From Bacteroidota bacterium (lineage in GTDB: Bacteria; Bacteroidota; Bacteroidia; Bacteroidales; VadinHA17): a stretch of DNA of 14,702 nt. How positions within the stretch are numbered: the stretch's first letter is position 1; the number at the start of each line of letters is the position of its first letter. Shown piece by piece: positions 1 to 7,200 of the stretch. Both the position numbers and the translations under genes were made by a program. The notes under the pieces were generated by a model that did no database searches, was not told where the DNA came from, and was given only the letters and a program-made list of their open reading frames with translations. The DNA is taken from positions 1 through 14,702 of the forward strand of contig JAUVHQ010000023.1 in NCBI GenBank assembly GCA_030593185.1, given 5' to 3'.

Positions 1-1
1 A

Positions 2-139
2 GACCAAATGTCACCTATTGTTGACATGATTGATGAAGTGATAATGAATATTGATAATGAAGATATTATAACAGTTGTTAGAAAGAAAGTGAATGATATA
101 ATGAAAATTTATCCGTTATTTGCAGGCTGGGAAGAATAA
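2..139 (+). CDS. glyA: Serine hydroxymethyltransferase, C-terminal fragment
   Basis: The open frame enters from the left edge and stops at TAA 137-139, giving the last 45 residues of a protein. The tail reads as a helix with MIDEVIMNIDNED, then VVRKKVNDIM and YPLFAGW. This pattern (a leucine/isoleucine-rich helix, 'N-D/E-E', then 'V..KV..(L/I)M...PLFA') is the usual C-terminus of bacterial GlyA, the PLP enzyme that interconverts serine and glycine while charging tetrahydrofolate with a one-carbon unit in the cytoplasm. No catalytic residue lies in the visible part, so the call rests only on the recalled C-terminal signature. Another PLP-fold enzyme is possible but less likely. Confidence 0.75.
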   Translation, partial: DQMSPIVDMIDEVIMNIDNEDIITVVRKKVNDIMKIYPLFAGWEE

Positions 140-213
140 AAGGGTAGTTGTATGAATGATGATTTTATACTATTAGTATCTTAATTCTAAATATTCGTGT
201 ATTTTTTGACAGA

Positions 214-339
214 AAATCACAAAATACAAATCACAAAAATCAAATAAATACCAATATTTAATATTCAAATTCCAAACTTAAAAGAATGATTTTAAAATTT
301 TGAATATTGTATTTTTGAATTTGAAATTTATTTACTCAC
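214..339. repeat. Degenerate heptamer array with inverted arms
   Basis: From 214 to 283 the sequence divides without slippage into ten 7-base words such as aaatcac, aaaatac, aaatcac, aaaaatc, aaataaa, attcaaa and ttccaaa. From 298 to 339 it divides into six more (ttttgaa, tattgta, tttttga, atttgaa, atttatt, tactcac). The left half is A-rich and the right half T-rich, so the two are roughly inverted: AAATAAAT at 242-249 faces ATTTATT at 326-332, and AATATTCAAA at 260-269 faces TTTTGAATATT at 298-308. It is low complexity, so some periodicity could arise by chance, but the same period appears at other intergenic sites in this window. Confidence 0.55.
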
Positions 340-427
340 AAGATAATTAATTTTCAAAGGTGTTCCCCGAAAAAACGGGGCAGGCTGTGAGGTTACTTCG
401 TTAAGTTGTTATTTGAATTTTGATTAA

Positions 428-459
428 TTGGAATTTACGGTTTATCCGGGTTAGGTTTA
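428..459 (+). promoter_or_regulatory. Possible Bacteroidota-type promoter for the response regulator
   Basis: TTG at 428-430 is followed, after 21 bases, by TAGGTTTA at 452-459. This is one base off the Bacteroidota minus-7 consensus TAnnTTTG at the expected spacing, and lies 26 bases before the ATG at 486. The match is short and the background AT-rich, so it is only a candidate. Confidence 0.25.
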
Positions 460-485
460 TTAAAATCAAGGTTTAATTCGTTGAT

Positions 486-875
486 ATGAGTAAGAAAAAA
501 CTGGTATTTGTTGTTGATGATGATTCTTTCATCCTGAATCTTGTTCAAAAAAGATTTGATGGGGATGAAATGAGTATCATTACATTCAGTTATGGAGAAG
601 AATGCCTTAAGCAACTGTTCAGGAATCCTGAACTTATCATATTGGATTATCTTTTTTATAAGAAGGATGAAGAAGTGATTGGAGGAATGGAAATATTTAC
701 AAGGATCATGGAGTATAATAAGGATATTCCTGTGATCATGTTATCGGGCCAGGATAAAGGAGATGTGGTTCTTGAACTTGCAAGGAAGGGAATTGAAGAC
801 TATGTTATAAAAGATGAATCACTGATCGACAACCTTAAGATAGCTATAGAAGATGTTTTTTCCAAAAATGATTAA
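486..875 (+). CDS. Single-domain response regulator (CheY-like receiver)
   Basis: The protein is a stand-alone receiver of 129 aa with no output domain. The acidic cluster D11-D12-D13 would bind Mg2+, D54 in the strand ELIILDY is the phospho-acceptor, S87 in PVIMLSG is the switch Ser/Thr, Y106 is the switch aromatic and K109 is the conserved lysine of the last strand. All signature residues are present, so it should accept phosphate from a histidine kinase. With no DNA-binding or enzyme domain it probably acts by protein contact or as a phosphorelay intermediate. No kinase gene is in the window, so its partner is unknown. An insertion with a charged KKDEE stretch lies just after the phospho-acceptor strand (residues 59-63). 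The ATG at 486 is chosen because it is just upstream of the first strand. The repeat after its stop suggests it is monocistronic. Confidence 0.9.
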   Translation: MSKKKLVFVVDDDSFILNLVQKRFDGDEMSIITFSYGEECLKQLFRNPELIILDYLFYKKDEEVIGGMEIFTRIMEYNKDIPVIMLSGQDKGDVVLELARKGIEDYVIKDESLIDNLKIAIEDVFSKND

Positions 876-878
876 TTT

Positions 879-958
879 AGACATTTTAGACACTATAAAC
901 TTTTGGCACTATTATTTTAAAACTTTAGGCATTTTAGGCACTTATAACTTTAGGCACT
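879..958 (-). repeat. Dispersed intergenic short-tandem repeat, copy A
   Basis: Starting three bases after the response-regulator stop, the sequence consists of variants of a unit that reads (on the minus strand) as taaagtgcc or taaaatgcc. Bases 921-943 are an exact 23-base inverted copy of 11232-11254. Bases 896-933 match 13196-13233 in inverted orientation at 33 of 38 positions. It belongs to one family with the arrays at 11211-11254 and 13167-13290. No protein or RNA function is evident. Confidence 0.7.
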
Positions 959-1040
959 TCTTTATTTAGCATTCCAAAATTTTTATGCTGAGCGCAATCG
1001 AAGCGAAGGCACTAAATAATTTCAAAATAAAGAATATTAT

Positions 1041-1814
1041 ATGGAATGGTATATTTATTTTGTTGTAATTTTTGTTGGTTTTATTGCCGGGTTTATAAAT
1101 ACTTTGGCAGGAAGTGGTTCACTTCTGACGCTTCCATTGCTAATGTTTCTTGGTTTGCCTGCTAATGTTGCCAATGGCACTAACCGGATTGCAATATTAC
1201 TGCAAAATATTGTGGGTGTCAGTACTTTTAAAAAACAGAAGGTCTTTGAGTTTAAGGAAGGTTACCGGCTTGCAATTCCAGCGGTTCTGGGTTCTGTTAT
1301 TGGTGCGCAAATAGCTGTGGGGTTTAATGAAGAATTAATGAGAAAGACTATTGGTGGACTATTGCTGTTAATGTTCTTTATTATTCTATATAAACCGGAC
1401 AAGTGGATTAAAGGACAGGTTGGCAAAACTATTAGCAAGCCTACCTTATTACAAATGGTGATCTTTTTTTTCATTGGCATTTACGGGGGATTTATTCAGG
1501 CAGGTGTAGGATTTTTCCTCCTTGCAGGTCTTGTTCTTGGTGCAGGCGCTGATCTGATAAAAGCCAATGCACTAAAAATTTTCATAGTTCTGATATATAC
1601 AATTTTTGCTCTTGCAATTTTCATGATAAACCACCAGGTTAACTATAAGATGGGTCTTCTACTTGCGGTGGGGAATATGGCAGGAGCTTTTATTGCTGCT
1701 AAATTTGCTATAAACTGGGGGGTGAAATTTGTCAGATATATATTGTTGATCGTAATAATAATTGCATCGGCAAAATTCCTGGGCCTTTTTGAATATATTT
1801 CACGGTTGTTCTAA
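1041..1814 (+). CDS. TauE/SafE family sulfite exporter-like permease
   Basis: This is a 257-aa inner-membrane protein, hydrophobic almost throughout, with room for about seven to eight transmembrane helices. The N-terminal signature GFINTLAGSGSLLTLPLL followed by GLPANVANGTNR is the first of the two internal repeats typical of TauE/SafE (formerly DUF81) permeases. The second repeat begins near residue 145 with FFIGIYGGFIQAGVGFFLL. Family members export sulfite, sulfoacetate or other small organic anions, but substrates are rarely established, so the sulfite label is by family only. The length is normal. The cysH-type gene is about 11.6 kb away and gives no real contextual support. The ATG at 1041 opens directly into the first helix and is the natural start. 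It converges on tonB across a repeat-filled gap. Confidence 0.88.
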   Translation: MEWYIYFVVIFVGFIAGFINTLAGSGSLLTLPLLMFLGLPANVANGTNRIAILLQNIVGVSTFKKQKVFEFKEGYRLAIPAVLGSVIGAQIAVGFNEELMRKTIGGLLLLMFFIILYKPDKWIKGQVGKTISKPTLLQMVIFFFIGIYGGFIQAGVGFFLLAGLVLGAGADLIKANALKIFIVLIYTIFALAIFMINHQVNYKMGLLLAVGNMAGAFIAAKFAINWGVKFVRYILLIVIIIASAKFLGLFEYISRLF

Positions 1815-1866
1815 TACTCACCTTACTCACATCTTCTTACTTCTTCATTCTATATTTAAAATTTTA

Positions 1867-1904
1867 CCACAGTGAAATATGCTCCTTCGTCGCATTTCAC
1901 GTGG
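1867..1904. other. Bulged stem-loop in convergent gap (1815-2066)
   Basis: Bases 1867-1870 (ccac) pair with 1901-1904 (gtgg), 1872-1878 (gtgaaat) with 1894-1900 (atttcac), and gc 1881-1882 with gc 1892-1893. A one-base bulge at 1871 and a two-base bulge at 1879-1880 interrupt one side. The loop is about nine bases. It lies between two convergent genes but has no T-run on either strand, so it may be a palindromic repeat or RNA-end structure rather than a classical terminator. The rest of 1815-1973 holds no gene. Confidence 0.45.
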
Positions 1905-1973
1905 CAGGCATTCTGCATTCTTCCAGAGTGTTACGAGTTATCCACCTTCGTTACCACTACGGCGGACGATGCG

Positions 1974-2064
1974 GGTTACGAGTTGCGAGTTCACGCCTTC
2001 GCCCTTGGCTCTTCTCTCTTCTCTTTTGACTTTTGACTTTTGACTTTTCTTCTCCTTACTCAAC
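1974..2064. repeat. In-phase array of about 13 degenerate heptamers
   Basis: From 1974 to 2064 the sequence divides into thirteen consecutive 7-base words without a phase shift: for example agttgcg and agttcac, then gccttcg and cccttgg, then ctcttct twice, cttttga three times (2023-2043), cttttct, tctcctt and actcaac. The central part is an obvious tandem repeat; the flanks are diverged. It ends about two bases before the tonB stop codon (minus strand, 2067). An earlier ttacgag at 1931-1937 matches the ttacgag at 1976-1982. No spacer structure is present, so it is not a CRISPR array. Confidence 0.65.
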
Positions 2065-2066
2065 TA

Positions 2067-2993
2067 CTACTGAAGCAGGAAGTGGTAGGTTATTGTACCT
2101 TTCTGAAAATCTGCGGCATTAGGTTGCCTGTCAAATTTTGCTGCAAGCGCTGCTTTTTGTGCAGCTTTGAGAAGATAATTATCAAGTGTGGTTGAACCCT
2201 TTACACCAGGAGTTGCTTTGGTGACATTGCCATTTTGGTTTACTGTTACCTCTACAACTACAATACCTTCAGCCTGGTAGTTATATTCCGGTTTAGGCAA
2301 CGATTGGGGTGTACGTCCTGCAAGACTGTAGGATATTCCATTATCACCCAGACCATTTAATCCTGAAGATAGATTATCTGAATTTACTGATCCGGTTTCG
2401 CTTCCCTGGTTTTCCTGCCCGGTTGTTTCACCTTCACCGGTGGCAGTATTATCAGCATTGTTACTGGCATTTGTAAGAGCATTCCGGGTGCGGTCAGTGA
2501 TTTCCTGAATCCGTTTTTGTTCTTCAATAATTCTTTGTCTCTCCAGCTCCTCTTGTCGTTGCCTCTCAAGTTCTTCAAGTCTTTCCCGTTCAATTTTTTC
2601 CAACCGTTGTCTTTCAAGCTCTTCCTCTCTTTTCCGTTCTTCCTCAAGTGCTTCTACATCTTCCTGATTTTCAGAAGTCTTTTCATCCGATTCAACAGCA
2701 GGGGCTTCTTCGAAATCCTGTGTCAGAATTTCTTCTTCAGATTCCTTTGATTGAATTTCTGTCTCGGAAGGTATTGGCTCCGGTTGTTCAATTGCCTGAG
2801 TTTGTAATGTAGCAGAAGGTTCAATTAATCCCTCTCCTTCAGAGCTTGTGCCAAAATTTATTAAAATACCTTCTTCTTCGGGTAATGGCAGAGGGGTAAT
2901 TAAGCCTGAAAAGATTAATAGAATAGCCAACCCAACATGAAAAATCAGGGTACCGGTAATTCCCCTTTTATGTTTAATAAAAAAACCTGACAT
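2067..2993 (-). CDS. TonB/TolA-like energy transducer
   Basis: This is a 308-aa inner-membrane-anchored periplasmic protein. Residues 12-32 form one membrane helix carrying a TxxxH arrangement (T15, H19), which matches the SxxxH contact with ExbB/ExbD in TonB and TolA. Residues about 38-110 are acidic. Residues 112-170 are a Glu/Arg-rich helix with repeated ELERQR units, predicted coiled coil. Residues 175-215 are Gly/Asn/Ser-rich linker. Residues about 237-308 form a TonB-type C-terminal domain (VVVEVTVNQNGNV, then a helix, then TITYHFLLQ). It should transmit proton-motive energy from ExbB-ExbD to an outer-membrane partner. The long charged coiled coil recalls TolA, so a Tol-type role in envelope integrity is an alternative to receptor energisation. 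It follows exbD with one base between stop and start, so it is surely co-transcribed. The length is above that of minimal TonB. Confidence 0.88.
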   Translation of the reverse strand: MSGFFIKHKRGITGTLIFHVGLAILLIFSGLITPLPLPEEEGILINFGTSSEGEGLIEPSATLQTQAIEQPEPIPSETEIQSKESEEEILTQDFEEAPAVESDEKTSENQEDVEALEEERKREEELERQRLEKIERERLEELERQRQEELERQRIIEEQKRIQEITDRTRNALTNASNNADNTATGEGETTGQENQGSETGSVNSDNLSSGLNGLGDNGISYSLAGRTPQSLPKPEYNYQAEGIVVVEVTVNQNGNVTKATPGVKGSTTLDNYLLKAAQKAALAAKFDRQPNAADFQKGTITYHFLLQ

Positions 2994-2994
2994 A

Positions 2995-3387
2995 TTATTC
3001 AGGTGTTGTTGCTAAAATAACTTTGTAATTATTATTTTTAGTAATATTCAATACCTTTACAAGGTATTCTACATCAACAGATTTATCAATATGTATTGAA
3101 ACATAAACCTCCTGGTTGTTACCTATTATTTCCTGCAAAACCCGTTCCAAATCGTTAAAATCAACTGGCTGGTCTTCAACGTAAAACTGTAAATCGTGTG
3201 TAATTGACACAGTAGTAAGCGGTTTAGCGGATGTTTGATGACTGCTTTCAGGAAGCAGAAGTTTCAGAGCAGTGGGATGTATAAGAGTTGAAGTGATCAT
3301 GAAGAAAATAAGCAACAGAAATACTATGTCGGTCATTCCTGACATACTGAAGTTCGGGCTTACTTTATTTCTGGAGGTAAGTGCCAT
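2995..3387 (-). CDS. exbD: Biopolymer transporter ExbD/TolR family
   Basis: This 130-aa protein has a short cytoplasmic N-terminus, one membrane helix (about residues 19-37, MTDIVFLLLIFFMITS) and a small periplasmic domain. D20 at the start of the helix corresponds to the proton-binding aspartate of ExbD/TolR (D25 in E. coli ExbD). With ExbB it forms the proton channel that powers the TonB-like rod encoded next. The periplasmic part ends with VLNITKNNNYKVILAT, matching the usual ExbD fold. The length is typical. It follows exbB after 26 bases and precedes the transducer gene by one base. ExbD versus TolR cannot be decided from the sequence alone. Confidence 0.92.
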   Translation of the reverse strand: MALTSRNKVSPNFSMSGMTDIVFLLLIFFMITSTLIHPTALKLLLPESSHQTSAKPLTTVSITHDLQFYVEDQPVDFNDLERVLQEIIGNNQEVYVSIHIDKSVDVEYLVKVLNITKNNNYKVILATTPE

Positions 3388-3413
3388 AATTGTTGTAACT
3401 TTTTAAGTTAAAA

Positions 3414-4115
3414 TCAGCTAACTGGCTCATTCAGTAAATCCATAAATTCTGAAGTTCTTGCTTCCAGATGATATACTATCTTCTCAACTTTTGCAACAAG
3501 AATATTATATGCAAAATAGGCGATAATCCCAACGATCAATCCGGCTACTGTTGTAACCATAGCAGTGTATATCCCATTTGAAAGAAGTGCGACATTGATA
3601 TTACTTCCGGCGTTTGACATATCGTAAAAAGCGATTATCATCCCCATTACAGTACCAAGAAATCCTATCATAGGAGCAGCTCCGGCAACAGTTGCAAGTG
3701 TAGGCAGACCTTTTTCGAGTTTATAGATTTCAAGTTTCCCTACATTTTCAATAGCAGCATTTATGTCGTTAAGTGGCCTGCCAATTCTTTGTATTCCTTT
3801 TTCAATCATTCTCGAGGTTGGAGAATCAATTGACTGGCATAACGTTTGAGCTGACTCGATCTTTTCATCATGAATAAAATCTTTTATCCTGTCCATGAAA
3901 TTGATATCTTCTGTTGATAATCTCCGGATTACAAAATACCGTTCAAAGAAGATATAAACTGCAATAAATGATAAAAGGATAATTGGGATCATAACCCAAC
4001 CACCTTTAAATGCCAGATCCCAGAAAGACAAGAATTGTTCTGCCTCTTCGGCCTGGTTTGTTACTGTGTCCTGAAGAGTGATCTGTAATAATTGAATTAA
4101 GAGCATATTGTTCAT
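3414..4115 (-). CDS. exbB: MotA/TolQ/ExbB proton channel protein
   Basis: This 233-aa inner-membrane protein has three helices: about 40-58 (ending FFERYFVIRR, a family hallmark), about 138-163 (containing GFLGTVMGMI) and about 182-208 (containing YTAMVTTVAGLIVGI). T155 and T188 line the pore positions known from E. coli ExbB (T148 and T181). Residues 61-135 form the cytoplasmic helical domain. A roughly 38-residue N-terminal extension with a first hydrophobic stretch precedes helix 1; this may be a signal-like segment common in Bacteroidota ExbB. It assembles with ExbD into the proton-driven motor for the TonB/TolA-like protein. It is the first gene of the exbB-exbD-tonB unit, downstream of tamB by 113 bases. 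A second Met at residue 4 is an alternative start. Confidence 0.92.
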   Translation of the reverse strand: MNNMLLIQLLQITLQDTVTNQAEEAEQFLSFWDLAFKGGWVMIPIILLSFIAVYIFFERYFVIRRLSTEDINFMDRIKDFIHDEKIESAQTLCQSIDSPTSRMIEKGIQRIGRPLNDINAAIENVGKLEIYKLEKGLPTLATVAGAAPMIGFLGTVMGMIIAFYDMSNAGSNINVALLSNGIYTAMVTTVAGLIVGIIAYFAYNILVAKVEKIVYHLEARTSEFMDLLNEPVS

Positions 4116-4136
4116 TGTTATCGAATTTATTTATTG

Positions 4137-4169
4137 CGAAATTACAAAAAAAACGAAACATAAATCAAA
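4137..4169 (-). promoter_or_regulatory. Candidate promoter of the exbB-exbD-tonB unit
   Basis: On the minus strand TTTG (4169-4166) is followed by a 21-base spacer and TAATTTCG (4144-4137), one base off the TAnnTTTG consensus of Bacteroidota primary sigma promoters. It lies about 22 bases upstream of the exbB ATG (4115). It would allow the energiser genes to be expressed apart from tamB. No experimental support; AT-rich background lowers specificity. Confidence 0.35.
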
Positions 4170-4228
4170 AAAGTATATCCCGACGTATCGGAATTTTAAC
4201 TTTGTTGAACGCGTTCGCATAAATTCTA

Positions 4229-7200
4229 TCATTTTTCTTTTTCAACTTCATTTTTTCTTCTGAATATTTTGTTCCAATATCTTTGCATTAGTTGGTCGAA
4301 ATGATCAAATTCCTCTCTGTAAAAAAGACCAACACCCTGTGTGTATGGCGACCATTCATACAGCAATTTCTCATTTGCTCTGGTGAAAGCTTTAACCCTG
4401 AGTTTTCCGCTTTTATTGATCTTGATGTCAACTGTAAAATCGCCAACGATATTGCTTGTATTTGTCGAGGTTTCACCACCTACATCTACATTACCGTTAA
4501 TGCTTACCCGGTCATTAAGCAATTGTGTTGACAGGGCTACTTCAACTTCATCTTTGGATATTTCATCACCGGGTCTGTATCTGAATCCTATATCAAAATC
4601 ATTGCTGATTTGTGAAAGCCAGTTGCTTAACTGATTAGAAAGGAGTTCACTGGTTGTTACACCTACTGCCGGTGCGTAACTGGAAGTTATAGATTGAGAG
4701 GTTGGTGGAACGTAATTTGTATTTGGCAGAAAACTATTGATAACAATCAATGACAGGAATTGTTTGCTCATTTCTTCCTGTGTGTTTATGGCATTCTGCA
4801 GGTTTGTCCTGGTTTCCTGGTCAGCAGTTGGCAATTCGATCCCAAAGTCAATTGTTGGGTTTTGAATTTTCCCTGTAAGATATAGTTGACATTCAACGGT
4901 TATTCTTCGTCTGTAATCCTCGTTCAGGAAAAGTTCGTATAATGAAGCTTTGGTTTCATATACAGCTTCTATATCCATATTGGCTTCCAATGGGTTGCCA
5001 TTCCAGGTTATTGTACCACCATTCCTGACCTTGAATTTTTTATTGATTATGTTTTGTAAGGAAAAAAGATATTCACCCTGCTCTATTGTATAGGTGCCGA
5101 AAATATCCAATTCTCCGAGGTTATTAATTTGAAGGTTGAGATTTCCGGAACCTCTTGCCTTTATATTATCACCTGTGTTGGAGTTGAAAATAAGTTGTGC
5201 TTCAGCATCAGATGTAATTTCAAGATCAAGATTTATTTTTGGCATATTATTCCTTACAGTGAGGGTTTCTATCTTTTCTTTATCCGTATGATTCGTGTTA
5301 TCCACAAAGCTTACAAAATTAAATTCGCCAAGTTCTTCTCCTGAAGAAAGCGGCAGAAAGAAACGCGCATTTTTGTCTGTTTTTACGGATACCTGGATGT
5401 TAAGGTCTTTCGGTGGACCGCTGATATTAACTATTCCTGAACCATACGCAGTACCATAAAACCGGTTATTATGCTTTTCCCTGGTGTTCATAAGCAGGAA
5501 ATTATTCGCATCGATTTTCAAATCTATGTCGAAATTTTTGTAATAATTATTTTTGATATCCCCGTTAATAATTGCCTGGTTCCCTTCAGGATCGAATATC
5601 CTGATATCTTCAAATTTGATAATATTATCTTCAATATTTATTTGATCAGTAAATGTGTAACGGGTATTAAAGAAATCCAAAAGAAAAGAGGTCTTTTGCA
5701 GTTTAATAATTCCATTTGCTGTTGGTTTGGATAATGTTCCGTTTAGAATAATATCACCGGTAGCAATTCCATTTAGTTCAGAAGAAATCTTATTTATGAA
5801 TGGCCTGAAGATATTTAATCTGAGTTTATTCAGGGAAAGAGAGAATTCAATTTCTTTACTTTCGGGTTCATAAACGCCTTTGATATTAAGGGTTTGGAGA
5901 TTGCCCCGGTCTGAAGATGCCTCCAGATGCAATTGTTCATTTATTGTGTCCCAGGCACTGGTTATTAACGTATTACCAAGTGATTCATTATTTATCAGAA
6001 GATCATCTATATTAATGTTTGTTTGAAATAAGGGATTATTATATAAGTTTGACAAACTGGCATCACCGTTTATTATACCATTTAATTGAATCTTCTCACT
6101 TTTAGAAATAGTATTTAATGATGAAAGGTTTAAGCCTTTGAATTGCAATAACAGGGTGTCTTCATATTGTTCTGAAATGCCTCCATGTACTTTTAACCAC
6201 TGTTCCTTATTATTGATTGAGAAGTTTTTTACCTGTATCGAGGTGGTATCTATAGTAATCGTGCCGGGATTTATTTTCCATATACTGTCTTTTATATACA
6301 GGTTGGTTGGTAAAAATGAGATGTTTATTAAAGGTGTTAGCTGTTTCTGTTTATTTCTGAAGCCGGCAATGGCTTTTATTTGACTAAGTAAGTTGCGGGT
6401 TGACTGATCATTCCAGCTTATTTCAAAACGAACAGTATCATTATTGGCATTACTTGCTATTGAAAAATTCTCCAGATCAAGTTTATTGTTCATAACAAAC
6501 TTTTTACCTGTAAGTTTGAGAGAAAAAAGGGAATCGGAACATTCTGCATTCAACTGCATTTTAATAAGCTCATTTCCTTTATATGTGAAATTCTCTGCCT
6601 CTCCTTTAACCAGGAAGTAGTTATCAAAGGGATAAAATTTTCCTGTAAAAGTTGAATTGGGAGAAACAGCAAATGACGGGAATAAAAATTTGCTAAGGTT
6701 TCGGGTATCTTTTAACTGGATACTAAAATCAAAGTGGTTGTCCTGCTTTTTAATGGTATTCGCTTCAGCCAGGGTAAACGAAGGTATTATTCTTTCAAGC
6801 AAATATTTAAAGGAACTTCCCAGTTGTGTGAAATTATAATTTCCGGTAATAAATGCATCGACAAAGTCGGTTTTAAGTATTAATTGATTTGTATCATTCT
6901 GGTTTAGAGCAGAAAGTGAAAAATCATACACATGGAGTTCTTCATCCATTTTTCGGTAAGTGGAATTGATAAGGTTGATCTTTCCTTCAAGATCATCAAG
7001 ATTTTTGCCTTTAAAATTTGCCGTAAGAAGGAAGGAAAGAAATGAATTAGTATCTTTTGGTTCAATATGTAAATCGTACAGGTTTATTTTTGGTACATTA
7101 GCTGTAAAGTCAAATTCAGGTATTTCACCTGAAAAATCCAGACTGCCAAGAAAATTAAGTTCAATATTCGGATCTTTAATAAATACTGAACCGTCATAAG

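Larger units (their letters stand above)
140..485. other. AT-rich intergenic region, no gene seen
   Basis: No coding frame of credible length was found. The region holds a weak 5-bp hairpin just after glyA (atact 167-171 with agtat 175-179), which has no proper T-run and is not a convincing terminator. It also holds a long period-7 AT-rich repeat (214-339, separate entry) and a compact hairpin of five G/C pairs (ccccg 365-369, loop of six A, cgggg 376-380). The last hairpin is not followed by a T-run, so it is more likely a structured RNA leader element or a repeat remnant than a terminator. The final 60 bases contain a possible promoter for the response regulator. Confidence 0.6.

Noticed and set aside
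365..380. Rho-independent terminator hairpin (ccccg/cgggg)
   Set aside because: The stem is GC-rich but no T-run follows on either strand, and it is over 200 bases from the glyA stop.
1262..1480. Minus-strand 72-aa open frame
   Set aside because: It lies wholly inside the TauE/SafE gene in antisense and has no supporting features.
1974..2064. CRISPR-like array
   Set aside because: The units are 7 bases with no unique spacers, so it is a tandem repeat, not a CRISPR array.
2517..2750. Plus-strand 77-aa open frame
   Set aside because: It is the complement of the Glu/Arg-rich coiled coil of the TonB-like gene, giving a Phe/Leu-rich artefact.
4186..4197. Hairpin ccga/tcgg as terminator of tamB
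   Set aside because: The stem is only four pairs, and the following T-rich stretch is separated; too weak to call.
4207..4216. Perfect 10-base palindrome gaacgcgttc just downstream of the tamB stop
   Set aside because: A 10-base palindrome is easily found by chance and no T-run or second site supports a terminator or operator.
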